NCBI GenBank assembly: GCA_903953805.1
Contig: CAJBLC010000137.1
Coordinates: 1-35,943 of the forward strand
DNA: 35,943 nt
From: an uncultured Actinomycetes bacterium
Lineage (GTDB): Bacteria; Actinomycetota; Actinomycetes; Nanopelagicales; Nanopelagicaceae
Direction: 5' to 3'
The translations under genes were made by a program, and so were the position numbers. Positions 9,138-17,135 of this stretch are shown here, piece after piece (position 1 is the first letter of the stretch; every line of letters begins with the position of its first letter). Under the pieces are notes generated by a model that was not told where the DNA came from, searched no databases, and worked only from the letters and a program-made list of their open reading frames with translations.

Positions 9138-10358
9138 TTAGACCCGTCCACCTGAAGGCATGAGGCCTTGGATGCTGTAGATATTGGAGTAGAGGAGGCC
9201 CTTACTCTTTGAGTTCGCCTCCCACATCATGCCATTGCCAGCATAGATCGTGATGTGGTGGATATTTTGAACGCTGCCATCAAATGAATAGAAGAGGAGA
9301 TCGCCAGGTATCAATTGGCTCAAAGGCACGCGCTGGGTGTCAACAAAGTAGAGGGCAGCATTGAGGCGAGACCAGTTCGGATAACCCAAGCCAGCTGCCT
9401 TATATGAGGCATAGACGAGACCTGAGCAGTCGAAAGATTTTGGACCTTGCGCGCCCCAGACATAGGGATATCGAGCAAGTACTTGCGTCTTTGCAAAAGC
9501 AACAGCCGCTGCCCGAATCGCCTCTGTTGAACGAGTTGTCGTACGACCTTTAAAACCACGATCCGGCCAGATCTTCGCCTGATACTTCGTTGTTGTTGCA
9601 ATTGCGGCATTTGCTTCTTCGAGTTGAGCAAGTTGCAACTGCTGTTCAAGTGTAAGTCGAATACTTCGGGCCTTAGCAAGCTCTGCCATCAATTGGTTTT
9701 CGATAGCAAGCAGGCGATTTACTTCCTTCTGTTGTACTGCCTTAGCATCATCTGCAACTTTCTTGGTCGCTGCAACTTGAGCAGTCGCTACTGCCTGTGC
9801 AGCCTTTGTTCGATCTGCTTCAATCTTTGCGGCTTTTGCTACAGCTTCTGCGGCTTGATAACGTGAGAGGGCAGTTGAGTTGCTTGCGCCAAGTTGATTA
9901 AGAGTATTGAGGCGATCAATGAGATCTTGTGGACCATTTGAATTTAAAACTGATTCAAGGTTGGTGAAGCCCGATCCCATGATGTAGGCATTCTGCGCCA
10001 TGCGACCAATCTGTCGATTCTGTTCTGCAACTGCAGCAGCAGTGAGAGCAGCATGTGCAGCGGCTGCATTTGCTTGATCTGTTGCAACCTTGAGTGCAGC
10101 AACTGCCTTGACATATTTCGCCTGTGCAGCTGAAGCAACTGCAGTTAATTGGCGGAGGGTTCCTTGCGCAGCGCTTAATTTTGAGGCGGCGGCATTAGCG
10201 GCAGCTTGCTTCGCAGATTCTGCAGCTTTAGCCGCATCTATCTGAGCCTTGGTTGGCTTCGGGGTCTTTGCAAGTGCGAAATCTGTGGTGATCCCAGTGA
10301 GCAACAGTCCGCTGATAAGGACAGCAGTTGTCGCTTTCATTGCCTTGCTGGTGATCAC
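9138..10358 (-). CDS. Secreted NlpC/P60 peptidoglycan hydrolase with coiled-coil region (RipA/CwlO-like)
   Basis: The 406-residue protein has a signal peptide (about 1-30, ending ALA), an Ala/Lys/Gln-rich coiled-coil region (about 38-255), and a C-terminal NlpC/P60 domain (about 278-406). The domain shows YVWGAQGPKSFDCSGLVY with catalytic Cys311, then IHHITIYAGNGMMWEA with His367/368; E380 is a possible third residue. Such enzymes cleave D-Glu-diaminopimelate bonds of the peptide stem and help separate daughter cells; the coiled coil often holds the enzyme inactive until an activator binds. The GTG start has a strong AAGGAG SD 5 nt upstream. It probably forms its own transcription unit. Confidence 0.9.
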   Translation of the reverse strand: MITSKAMKATTAVLISGLLLTGITTDFALAKTPKPTKAQIDAAKAAESAKQAAANAAASKLSAAQGTLRQLTAVASAAQAKYVKAVAALKVATDQANAAAAHAALTAAAVAEQNRQIGRMAQNAYIMGSGFTNLESVLNSNGPQDLIDRLNTLNQLGASNSTALSRYQAAEAVAKAAKIEADRTKAAQAVATAQVAATKKVADDAKAVQQKEVNRLLAIENQLMAELAKARSIRLTLEQQLQLAQLEEANAAIATTTKYQAKIWPDRGFKGRTTTRSTEAIRAAAVAFAKTQVLARYPYVWGAQGPKSFDCSGLVYASYKAAGLGYPNWSRLNAALYFVDTQRVPLSQLIPGDLLFYSFDGSVQNIHHITIYAGNGMMWEANSKSKGLLYSNIYSIQGLMPSGGRV

Positions 10359-10363
10359 AGAAA

Positions 10364-10388
10364 CTCCTTGGGGTTCTGACGAATTTTA
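10364..10388 (-). promoter_or_regulatory. Possible leadered promoter and strong SD of the NlpC/P60 gene
   Basis: On the minus strand a TAAAAT hexamer (10388-10383) is followed about 13 nt later by AAGGAG (10369-10364) and the GTG at 10358. This gives a short leader with an SD, unlike the leaderless starts elsewhere. A 7-bp inverted repeat (ACCCCAA at 10397-10403 and TTGGGGT at 10368-10374, 22-nt spacer) ends at the SD. Its function, if any, is unknown. Confidence 0.35.
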
Positions 10389-10431
10389 CTCGCGTTACCC
10401 CAAAAAACCCTGCATATCAGCGAGGTTGCAG

Positions 10432-11223
10432 CTAGTTCGCTACATCTCTTCTCTTAAAGAGGAGTGAGACGATCGCACCTGCACCCACGAGATAGATCAG
10501 ATCCATGATGAGAGAGTGCTGATAAGAGAATGTGAAGTTCTGTGTGGTCGTGAGGTTAGTGAGGTTCTGCCCCGGCAACCATTTCGCTGTGCCAGTAAGT
10601 AAACCAGCGAGAATGTTCTCCAGGATGAGGAACCAGATCACACCAGTTGCGATAGCGCTGATTGGCGATCGGAAGAGCAAACCCAGGATCATCCCAACAG
10701 TTCCAAATCCCATGACACTGAGAAGGACATTTCCGAAGGCGCTTCCAAGCAAGGAGATGCCGGCGCTTGTGGTCCAAGCGCTCGTGCTGACATGGGCGTG
10801 TGGAGCGAGAAGATATGCAACCACAATACTTGAGATCAATGAGAGGAGGGACATCAGCACTGCAAAGAGCGTCATTGCGATGTACTTACCGCCAAGAATT
10901 TTCATTCGTGCTGGTTGACGAACCAAGAGATTACGAAGAGTTCCGTATGTGTACTCCTGAGCTGTCTGAGAAGCGAAGATGCAGAGCGCCACAATTCCTA
11001 ATAAGAATGCGACGATGCTAAAACCATAGACAAGACCATGTGGGGTGCTCAGGAATTGCGCGGTAACGATCTCACCACGACGGCCATTCCCCTTTGGATC
11101 TCCTACGCGCCAAAAGGTAAGAAAGGTGAAGAGCGAGGTTAAGAGAGTAACAATCGCCATCGTTGATAAGAGAAGAGTTGGGCGGCGCAATTTACGCATC
11201 TCGGCCCAGATGACATTGATCAT
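10432..11223 (-). CDS. ABC-2 type transporter permease
   Basis: This 263-residue protein has about six hydrophobic membrane segments (near residues 17-38, 65-87, 110-138, 148-175, 180-212 and 238-255). It resembles permeases of two-component ABC-2 exporters, including the EYTYGTLRNLLVRQPARMKIL segment typical of the coupling region after the second helix. Its ATG overlaps the stop of the upstream ATPase gene by 4 nt, so the two should form one exporter. The substrate is not identifiable. Related pairs act in drug, bacteriocin or lipid export or in natrium efflux, but nothing here decides between these. Confidence 0.88.
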   Translation of the reverse strand: MINVIWAEMRKLRRPTLLLSTMAIVTLLTSLFTFLTFWRVGDPKGNGRRGEIVTAQFLSTPHGLVYGFSIVAFLLGIVALCIFASQTAQEYTYGTLRNLLVRQPARMKILGGKYIAMTLFAVLMSLLSLISSIVVAYLLAPHAHVSTSAWTTSAGISLLGSAFGNVLLSVMGFGTVGMILGLLFRSPISAIATGVIWFLILENILAGLLTGTAKWLPGQNLTNLTTTQNFTFSYQHSLIMDLIYLVGAGAIVSLLFKRRDVAN

Positions 11224-12137
11224 TCGCTATCTCCTGTCATTTCAAAGAAGGTCTCTTCAAGAGTTGGTAGCACTGATGTGAGTGAGGCCAGAGTGATACC
11301 GGCTTCAAATGCAGAACGGTTAAGAGTTGCACTCCACTCAGCAGGGCTTAAGACATGAGCTGCACCATCAATCACGGAAACTTCGTGGCCACTCTTCTTG
11401 ATGATCTCGACCAGTTTCGTGAGATCCACTGCATACTCTGGCTTAGCGATCAAAATTGGTTGCTGCGCTGATAGTAGATCTGCAGTGCGACCGTTGTAGA
11501 TCACCTTTCCTTGACGCAACATCACCAGATGATCGGCAATCATCTCAATCTCAGAGAGCAGATGTGATGAGACGAAGACGCTCGTTCCATCTGCTGCTAG
11601 ATCTTTAAGGAGCGAGCGCACTTCGTGAATTCCATTGGGATCTAAGCCATTGGTTGGTTCATCAAGTACCAATAATTTAGGGCTAGGAAGAAGCGCTGCT
11701 GCGATTCCGAGTCTCTGCTTCATGCCTAATGAATACGTCTTGAACTTTGAACCACCACGATCGCCGAGTCCAACGCGTTCTAGAAGTTGATCGACTATCG
11801 ATTGATCGAAGCCGCCAAGTGAGGCGAGGACGCGAAGATTTTCTCTGCCAGATAAGGCTGGGTAGAAAGCAGGTCCTTCAATCATCGCGCCAACGCGCGG
11901 GAGGTAACGTTCAGGATGGGTGATGCTCTCTCCGAGAACAGTTCCGGTACCACCGGTAGGAGATATGAGTCCTAGAAGCATCCGGATAGTTGTGGTCTTT
12001 CCCGAACCATTGGGTCCGACAAAACCGCAGACCTTGCCGAGTGGAACGGTGAATGTTGCGTGCGATACCGCAGTGCGCTCTCCATAGACCTTGGTCAGGT
12101 CGGTAACGGAGATCGCCTCTTCTAAGCCCTGATTCAT
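11220..12137 (-). CDS. ABC transporter ATP-binding protein (ABC-2 exporter)
   Basis: This is the ATPase partner of the permease downstream. Motifs in order are Walker A GPNGSGKTT, the signature YSLGMKQR (an LSGGQ variant usual in this exporter subfamily), Walker B LLVLDEPTNGLDP and the H-loop in VSSHLL. A C-terminal domain of about 90 residues follows, as in CcmA/DrrA-like proteins. The frame is open 59 codons further upstream, but that would run through the metZ start. The ATG at 12137 (MNQGLEEAISVTDLTKVYG) gives a normal 305 residues and has a TACTGT hexamer exactly 6 nt upstream. A leaderless start divergent from metZ is inferred. Confidence 0.9.
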   Translation of the reverse strand: MNQGLEEAISVTDLTKVYGERTAVSHATFTVPLGKVCGFVGPNGSGKTTTIRMLLGLISPTGGTGTVLGESITHPERYLPRVGAMIEGPAFYPALSGRENLRVLASLGGFDQSIVDQLLERVGLGDRGGSKFKTYSLGMKQRLGIAAALLPSPKLLVLDEPTNGLDPNGIHEVRSLLKDLAADGTSVFVSSHLLSEIEMIADHLVMLRQGKVIYNGRTADLLSAQQPILIAKPEYAVDLTKLVEIIKKSGHEVSVIDGAAHVLSPAEWSATLNRSAFEAGITLASLTSVLPTLEETFFEMTGDSE

Positions 12138-12166
12138 GCACTGACAGTAACGCGTACACTTCGCAA
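12138..12166. promoter_or_regulatory. 29-nt divergent promoter region with two leaderless-type -10 elements
   Basis: The entire gap between the ABC ATPase ATG (minus) and the metZ GTG (plus) is 29 nt. On the minus strand TACTGT (12149-12144) lies 6 nt before the ATPase start. On the plus strand TACACT (12155-12160) lies 6 nt before the metZ start. Neither gene has an SD. Each promoter's -35 region would fall inside the other gene. Confidence 0.55.
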
Positions 12167-13393
12167 GTGAGCGGAAAAGAGCGCCCTTGGGGATATCGAG
12201 AGAATCTTCACGGCAAAAACCCAGATTGGGAGTTACATCCTGATACTGAGAGTATCCGTGCTGGCCTCTCACGCTCAGGTTTTGGTGAGACAGGTGAAGC
12301 TCTCTATCTCTCATCCGGTTTTACCTACTCGAGCGCCGAAGAGGCAGTTGCATCGTTTGCTGATGAGACTGACCACTTCCTATATAGCCGATTCCACAAT
12401 CCGACAGTTGCGATGTTCGAGAAGCGTCTCGCTGCACTTGAAGGTGCGGAGCTATGTGCGGCAACTGGTTCGGGGATGTCTGCGATGTTTACATCGATCG
12501 CCTGCCTCGTTTCACAAGGTGATCACGTCGTCGCATCTGCTTCGATGTTTAGCTCGTGTTACGTCGTCCTCTCTGAGTTCTTACCTAAGTGGGGCGTAAC
12601 TGTTGAATTTGTTACAGGTTCAGAGAAGTCAGATTGGGAGAAGGCGTTAAGCCGTCCAACAAAAGCCGTCTTCATTGAGACCCCAAGTAACCCAATGCTT
12701 GAGATCGTCGATATTGCGATGGTGAGCGAACTTGCTCATAAAGTTGGCGCAACTGTGATTGTTGATAACGTCATGGCCTCACCAATATTGCAGAAGCCGC
12801 TCCAACATGGTGCAGATGTCGTGATGTATTCGGCGACAAAACATATTGATGGTCAAGGTCGCGTACTCGGTGGAGCAATCCTTGGTTCAGCTGATTACAT
12901 CAATAATCATTTCCAACCATTTGCTCGCCATACTGGTCCGAATCTCAGCGCCTTCAACGCCTGGGTTCTACTCAAATCACTTGAGACGATCGGCATGCGC
13001 GTTGAGCGGATGAATTCAAATGCCCAAGCAGTGGCTGAGTTCCTCGCTTCGCACTCAAAGGTATCTGCAGTGAACTATCCAGGTCTGAAGAGCCATCGTG
13101 GTTATGAGATCAATGCTCGCCAGATGAGCGGCGGCGGAACCACCTTGAGCTTCGAAGTAAAAGGCGGCCAATCAGCGCTCTTTGCTGTGATGAATGCCCT
13201 TAAAGTTATTGATATCTCGAACAACCTTGGTGATAGCAAGTCACTGATTACACATCCAGCTTCAACCACACATCGCCGACTCGCACCTGAATTACGTGCT
13301 GAACTGGGTATTAATGACTCACTTGCACGACTTTCCGTTGGTCTTGAGCACTCAACAGATCTCATCAAGGACCTTGAGCAAGCCCTCAAGTAA
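12167..13393 (+). CDS. metZ: O-succinylhomoserine sulfhydrylase (Cys/Met metabolism PLP enzyme)
   Basis: MetZ makes homocysteine directly from an activated homoserine and sulfide in methionine synthesis. The 408-residue protein belongs to the PLP-dependent Cys/Met family: YSRFHNPT (73-80), ATGSGMSA, the PLP-nitrogen Asp in VIVDN (D200), and the Schiff-base Lys225 in YSATKHIDGQGRVLGG. The KHIDGQGR form is characteristic of MetZ rather than MetB or MetC. The start is a GTG without SD; no other start lies near the conserved DTESIRAG region. No SAM or T-box riboswitch can fit in the 29-nt upstream gap. It converges on ctaB with 3 nt between stops. Confidence 0.92.
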   Translation: MSGKERPWGYRENLHGKNPDWELHPDTESIRAGLSRSGFGETGEALYLSSGFTYSSAEEAVASFADETDHFLYSRFHNPTVAMFEKRLAALEGAELCAATGSGMSAMFTSIACLVSQGDHVVASASMFSSCYVVLSEFLPKWGVTVEFVTGSEKSDWEKALSRPTKAVFIETPSNPMLEIVDIAMVSELAHKVGATVIVDNVMASPILQKPLQHGADVVMYSATKHIDGQGRVLGGAILGSADYINNHFQPFARHTGPNLSAFNAWVLLKSLETIGMRVERMNSNAQAVAEFLASHSKVSAVNYPGLKSHRGYEINARQMSGGGTTLSFEVKGGQSALFAVMNALKVIDISNNLGDSKSLITHPASTTHRRLAPELRAELGINDSLARLSVGLEHSTDLIKDLEQALK

Positions 13394-13396
13394 TTC

Positions 13397-14263
13397 TTAT
13401 TTCAGCAAAACTCCAGCAACAAGGAGAACTGAATAGGCGCTTAAATACGTAATCGACCAATGGAATAACTTTGCCGCTGACTTTTCAGATTCTGGGCTGT
13501 TGATCTTCGTGAGTGTTGTTCCAAATCCAAGTGCCAAGATAAATGTGATTGCTGCAGTCCACCACGGTAGGTGTGCACTTTGCACAACAGCGAGAGAAGT
13601 AAGAAACATTCCGGTGGTGTGAAGCAACATCTGCATCTGAACATTGCGAAGCGTTGCTACAACTGGCAGCATCGGAATACCAGCAGCGGCGTAATCATCT
13701 TTATATTTAATGGCGAGCGCCCAGAAATGCGGTGGAGTCCAGAAGAAGATCAAAGCGAAGAAGAGCCAAGCAGTAAGTGAGAGTGAATTAGTTATTGCTG
13801 CCCAACCGATGAGCACTGGCATACAACCAGCTATGCCACCCCAGACAATATTTTGAGACGTACGGCGCTTCAGACCCATTGTGTAGAAGATGACATAGAA
13901 GAGAATTGCAAGAGCAGTAAGAATCGTTGCCCATACTGTCGTAAAGATATAGAAAATTGCGAGCGAGATAAGTGTGATCGCTGATGCGAAGATCATTGCA
14001 GCAGTCTTAGTGATGTCACCATTCACGAGTGGGCGCTTATTTGTACGTGCCATTAATCGATCAGATTCAACTTCGATCACCATGTTGTATGCATTCGATG
14101 CTCCGGCAGCAAGGGTTCCGCCGATCAAAGTTGCAATAGTGACCTTCAGCCCTGGAACGCCGCCTGCGGCTAAAAAGAGCGCCGGAAGAGTGGTTACGAG
14201 TAAGAGCTCGACCACTCGTAGTTTCATCAACGCGACATATGGGCGGATGAGAGTGGCGGGCAT
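13397..14263 (-). CDS. ctaB: Protoheme IX farnesyltransferase (heme O synthase)
   Basis: CtaB is a UbiA-family membrane prenyltransferase that adds a farnesyl group to heme b to make heme O, the precursor of heme A for aa3-type oxidases. This fits the oxidase locus further along. The 288-residue protein has about eight or nine membrane segments. The first acidic motif reads NMVIEVESDRLMARTNKRPL, an N-x3-E-x-E-x-D form of the usual N-x3-D-x-D-x-D; later segments include FFWTPPHFWALAIKYKDDY, the second motif. ctaA is not in the window. A TAGAGT hexamer 7 nt before the ATG suggests its own leaderless promoter. Confidence 0.93.
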   Translation of the reverse strand: MPATLIRPYVALMKLRVVELLLVTTLPALFLAAGGVPGLKVTIATLIGGTLAAGASNAYNMVIEVESDRLMARTNKRPLVNGDITKTAAMIFASAITLISLAIFYIFTTVWATILTALAILFYVIFYTMGLKRRTSQNIVWGGIAGCMPVLIGWAAITNSLSLTAWLFFALIFFWTPPHFWALAIKYKDDYAAAGIPMLPVVATLRNVQMQMLLHTTGMFLTSLAVVQSAHLPWWTAAITFILALGFGTTLTKINSPESEKSAAKLFHWSITYLSAYSVLLVAGVLLK

Positions 14264-14270
14264 GGAGAGA

Positions 14271-14276
14271 ACTCTA
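14271..14276 (-). promoter_or_regulatory. -10 element of a leaderless promoter for ctaB
   Basis: TAGAGT on the minus strand is followed by 7 nt (TCTCTCC) and the ctaB ATG. It lies in the 20-nt gap after the dacB stop, so ctaB may be transcribed independently of dacB. No -35 element is evident. Confidence 0.45.
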
Positions 14277-14283
14277 GAGGTTC

Positions 14284-15441
14284 TTATGGAGTAGTCGTGC
14301 TTGCGGCTGGTGGACGCTTAGCAATCGTGCTCAGCATCTTGTCGATTGTCACACGGGCGGCGCCACGAGCGCTCTCCCGATTAGGAATTCGATCTGCAAT
14401 AACGGCAAAGACGTATTGCTGTGGCCCGACAGTGACAAAACCGGCAAGGCTCACAGTTGTATCGATCCAGCCAGTCTTCGCCTTAACAAGACCAACCGCC
14501 GATGGTGCATCTTTCACAAATCGACTCTTGAGAGTTCCAGTCTTTCCAGCAGTAGGTAGACCGTCGTAAATAACTTTGAGATCGGGTTCTCGCTTAATAG
14601 CGACGAGCAATGAGGCGATGGTCCGAGCTGAAACTCGTGTCTCATGCGAGAGGCCATTTCCATCTTGAACAGAAAGGCCCTCACTCGGAACATTTAAATC
14701 TTTGAGAGTCTTCTCAAATGCAGATTGCAGTCCGGTTGAGTCACCTGGGAATCCAAGTTGGTGTGCGGATGAGTGAGCAAGTCGATCAGCTAGAACGTTG
14801 TCGCTCCACAATAGTGTGAAATCAACAATTTCACTCAGCGGTGGTGATGAGATTGATGTGATCGGATCTGTCACAAGTTCTTTCACTGCAGAAGCGCTAG
14901 GAAGAACTTTCGTAGTGATCGCTACTCTGCCTTTAAAGAATCTCTTCAGTCCAGCAGCATCAGTTGCAAATACATCTTTGTAATAGAGCGTCATCTCATG
15001 CATCTGAGGATTTTGTTCTAGAACTTTGTTAACAAGTTCAGGTGCATAGGCCCTGTGATATTTCTTTGCTTCGAAGGCGCTATCCGTCAACCATGGATCA
15101 CTCTCGCCAGTAAGTACGAAGGCATCGGGCTGAGCGGTTGCATTGATCGTTGTGACAAATTTCTTATCTGCGCCAAAGGCTTTAAGGGCAGTAGTTGTTG
15201 AGATCAACTTCAAAACTGAGGCTGGTGCGCGTAATTTCTCAGCGCCTTTTGCAAAGATCGTATCGCCGGTCGCTGGATCCAATACCAAGATTCCAGGGTT
15301 ATAAAGCGTCCGGGACTTGGTAAGGCTTATAAAACTCTGTGGGATCACTAATGCGTGAGCGGGAGTGATGACTGTCATTCCAAGCGCACCTGCAAGGACG
15401 ACCGCTAGCGCAGCTCGTAGGCCCCTTGTTCTCTGATGCAT
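14284..15441 (-). CDS. dacB: Serine-type D-Ala-D-Ala carboxypeptidase/endopeptidase (PBP4, peptidase S13)
   Basis: This exported penicillin-binding protein trims or cuts peptidoglycan cross-links. The active-site motifs are SVLK (75-78), SDN (213-215) and KTG (322-324); an earlier KTG at 300-302 is in the loop that precedes the true one. The signal peptide is MHQRTRGLR followed by a hydrophobic stretch, cleaved near AHA (28-30). I chose the ATG at 15441, giving 385 residues, because it gives a normal signal peptide and has CATAAT 6 nt upstream. An ATG 8 codons earlier (15465) is the alternative. In mycobacteria a dacB homologue sits near tilS, so the 5-kb separation here may be a relict of that order. 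Confidence 0.9.
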   Translation of the reverse strand: MHQRTRGLRAALAVVLAGALGMTVITPAHALVIPQSFISLTKSRTLYNPGILVLDPATGDTIFAKGAEKLRAPASVLKLISTTTALKAFGADKKFVTTINATAQPDAFVLTGESDPWLTDSAFEAKKYHRAYAPELVNKVLEQNPQMHEMTLYYKDVFATDAAGLKRFFKGRVAITTKVLPSASAVKELVTDPITSISSPPLSEIVDFTLLWSDNVLADRLAHSSAHQLGFPGDSTGLQSAFEKTLKDLNVPSEGLSVQDGNGLSHETRVSARTIASLLVAIKREPDLKVIYDGLPTAGKTGTLKSRFVKDAPSAVGLVKAKTGWIDTTVSLAGFVTVGPQQYVFAVIADRIPNRESARGAARVTIDKMLSTIAKRPPAASTTTP

Positions 15442-15447
15442 GGGTGG

Positions 15448-15478
15448 ATTATGCCCTGTTCTCATCTCTATTTAGAGT
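15448..15478. promoter_or_regulatory. Divergent leaderless-type promoters of dacB and trmH-like gene
   Basis: On the plus strand TAGAGT (15473-15478) is followed by exactly 6 nt and the methyltransferase ATG at 15485. On the minus strand CATAAT (15453-15448) is followed by 6 nt and the ATG at 15441. The two start codons are only 43 nt apart and neither has an SD. Confidence 0.5.
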
Positions 15479-15484
15479 TATGCC

Positions 15485-16117
15485 ATGACAAAGGCAGAGA
15501 TTGGTCCTGGGGAGTTCTTCCCCGTTGTTGGTGTCGGGCCACATCCAGAACCTTGGCCAGTTGGCGATCAATACGATCCTGAGTTGTTGCTGAATGGCGA
15601 TCGTCGTAATGTCTTAGATCACTATCGCTATTGGAGCGTCGCAGCGATTGTCGCCGATCTTGATACCAAGCGACACGATTTACAGATCGCAATCGAGAAT
15701 TGGCAACACGATCTCAATATTGGTTCAGTCGTCCGAACCGCAAATGCTTTCAACGTTTCTAAGGTACATATCGTTGGAAAGCGGGATTGGAATAAGCGCG
15801 GTGCGATGGTGACTGATCGCTACCTCCATGTGCTCCATCATCCAACTGTTGCTGACTTCAAAAAGTGGTGCGATGACAATGGCGTTCCAATCATCGGTAT
15901 CGATAACTTGCCGATCTCGAAAGAGTTAGAGAAGTCATCTCTTCCCGAAAAGTGCGTGATGTTCTTCGGCCAAGAAGGCGCTGGAATGTCCGATGAAGGC
16001 GTTGAGATCTGCGAAGTTGTACTTGCTATCAGGCAATATGGATCGACTCGATCCATGAATGCGAGCGCAGCAGCTGCAATCGCCATGTATGCCTGGGCGA
16101 TGCAGCACCTTAATTAA
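15485..16117 (+). CDS. TrmH-family (SPOUT) RNA 2'-O-ribose methyltransferase
   Basis: This 210-residue protein carries the three SPOUT motifs: NIGSVVRTANAF (78-89), FFGQEGAGMSDE (160-171) and IRQYGSTRSMNASAAAAIAM (182-201). Together they form the knotted S-adenosylmethionine site and the catalytic Arg. The family methylates ribose hydroxyls in tRNA or 23S rRNA. It is similar in type to TrmH/SpoU rather than the longer RlmB, which has an extra L30e-like domain; about 50 residues at the N terminus are unlike classical TrmH. The RNA target cannot be decided. Its stop overlaps that of the convergent TPR gene by 4 nt. Confidence 0.88.
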   Translation: MTKAEIGPGEFFPVVGVGPHPEPWPVGDQYDPELLLNGDRRNVLDHYRYWSVAAIVADLDTKRHDLQIAIENWQHDLNIGSVVRTANAFNVSKVHIVGKRDWNKRGAMVTDRYLHVLHHPTVADFKKWCDDNGVPIIGIDNLPISKELEKSSLPEKCVMFFGQEGAGMSDEGVEICEVVLAIRQYGSTRSMNASAAAAIAMYAWAMQHLN

Positions 16118-17049
16118 TCTTCAATAACCTCAGTAACTGCTGCGATTCGGCGATCAATCTCATCTGCCTCAGGCATGCGGCCCAAGGTGCGAAGCACTGC
16201 TGAGATGCGGCGCTCGATCTCGATAATAAATTCAAAGTCGCGGTTATCGCTCGCCTCGGTTGAAATCTCAAGGACGCGTTCAAGTGTGGCCAAGCCATCT
16301 TCGGTCTGGCCGGTATTGATCTGCGCCTTACCAAGTTCAAGAAGTGAGTATGTCTCACGATGATGATCATGGGCGGTTGAAAAGACATCGAGCGACTTCT
16401 GTCCAGCGATCAACGCAGCTTCAGCATCACCAAGTTCTGTCAGGCAGTGAGCGATCTTTTGATCGCATCGCGCCACATTGATTACTTCCTTGAGCTTCTT
16501 AAAGAGCGCACGAGCTTCCTGGAAGGCTTCAGTCGCTTCTTTGTAATTCTTCAACTCGCGTAGTGCGCAGCCAATTAAATGTAAGTCATTTGCGGCACCT
16601 GAATCATTGCCATCAACAAGATGTTCCTGAACGCAATCGCGCATGCATTCGATGGTCTTCTCGTACTCTTTCGATGAGTACCACCATTCACCAAGTGTGC
16701 AGGCGAGATCAATCGCGAGCGGTGACTTAGATTCGCGAAGGAGATCAACCGCCTTGCTCATGGCATCGGCAGCTTCATTCATTCGCTTTAACTGATTGAG
16801 GTTGTAACCAATTGCGGAGTAAGCCTGTGCAAGTCCATCGAGAGAACTTTCTGGATCTAAATCTGCATAGATATCGCGAGCAGTCTCAGCGAGCGCAAGC
16901 GCTTCGTCATATTGACCGCGGGCATAGATCCGCGCACTTAACTCATAAAAGGTATTTGCTCGATCAATTCCAGTTACTTCAGGAATTCGCTCCCAGAGCA
17001 TCTCTTCAGTGAGAATGTCATCCTGGCCGAGATCGTCGTCATCGCTCAT
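16114..17049 (-). CDS. Tetratricopeptide repeat protein
   Basis: The 311-residue cytoplasmic protein opens with an acidic segment (MSDDDDLGQDD). It then consists almost entirely of helical repeats of the TPR type, for example YDEALALAETARDIYADL, LAQAYSAIGYNLNQLKRMNE, EYEKTIECM, NYKEATEAFQEARALFKKL and LLELGKAQINTGQTEDGLAT. No catalytic or DNA-binding domain is seen, so a scaffold role in protein-protein contacts is all that can be proposed. The chosen ATG is preceded by AGGGGGG at SD distance; the frame extends 11 codons upstream without an SD. A TAGTGT hexamer near 17091-17096 may be its -10 element. Confidence 0.8.
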   Translation of the reverse strand: MSDDDDLGQDDILTEEMLWERIPEVTGIDRANTFYELSARIYARGQYDEALALAETARDIYADLDPESSLDGLAQAYSAIGYNLNQLKRMNEAADAMSKAVDLLRESKSPLAIDLACTLGEWWYSSKEYEKTIECMRDCVQEHLVDGNDSGAANDLHLIGCALRELKNYKEATEAFQEARALFKKLKEVINVARCDQKIAHCLTELGDAEAALIAGQKSLDVFSTAHDHHRETYSLLELGKAQINTGQTEDGLATLERVLEISTEASDNRDFEFIIEIERRISAVLRTLGRMPEADEIDRRIAAVTEVIED

Positions 17050-17123
17050 GGTGGTACCCCCCTGTAGTGCTTTCCCAAACACTAGTGGGGAAGGTCGCTA
17101 ACCTGCAGCGAAACGCGGGCAGA

Positions 17124-17129
17124 TAAGAT
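17124..17129 (+). promoter_or_regulatory. -10 element of a leaderless promoter for the envelope operon
   Basis: TAAGAT is followed by exactly 6 nt (GAAGCC) and the ATG at 17136. There is no SD. It would drive the three coupled genes to 20638. Confidence 0.55.
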
Positions 17130-17135
17130 GAAGCC

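Noticed and set aside
10359..10431. ydaO-type c-di-AMP riboswitch before the NlpC/P60 gene
   Set aside because: Such riboswitches precede wall hydrolase genes in actinobacteria, but the gap is 73 nt, too short, and lacks the expected conserved blocks.
12138..12166. SAM or T-box riboswitch before metZ
   Set aside because: The gap is only 29 nt and is filled by two -10 elements.
12138..12314. 59-codon N-terminal extension of the ABC ATPase
   Set aside because: It runs through the metZ start and coding region on the other strand and has no family similarity. The ATG at 12137 fits.
14539..14547. First KTG triad in the dacB product as the active-site motif
   Set aside because: In PBP4-type proteins the second KTG (residues 322-324, followed by W-I-D) has the right spacing from SDN; the first is in the preceding loop.
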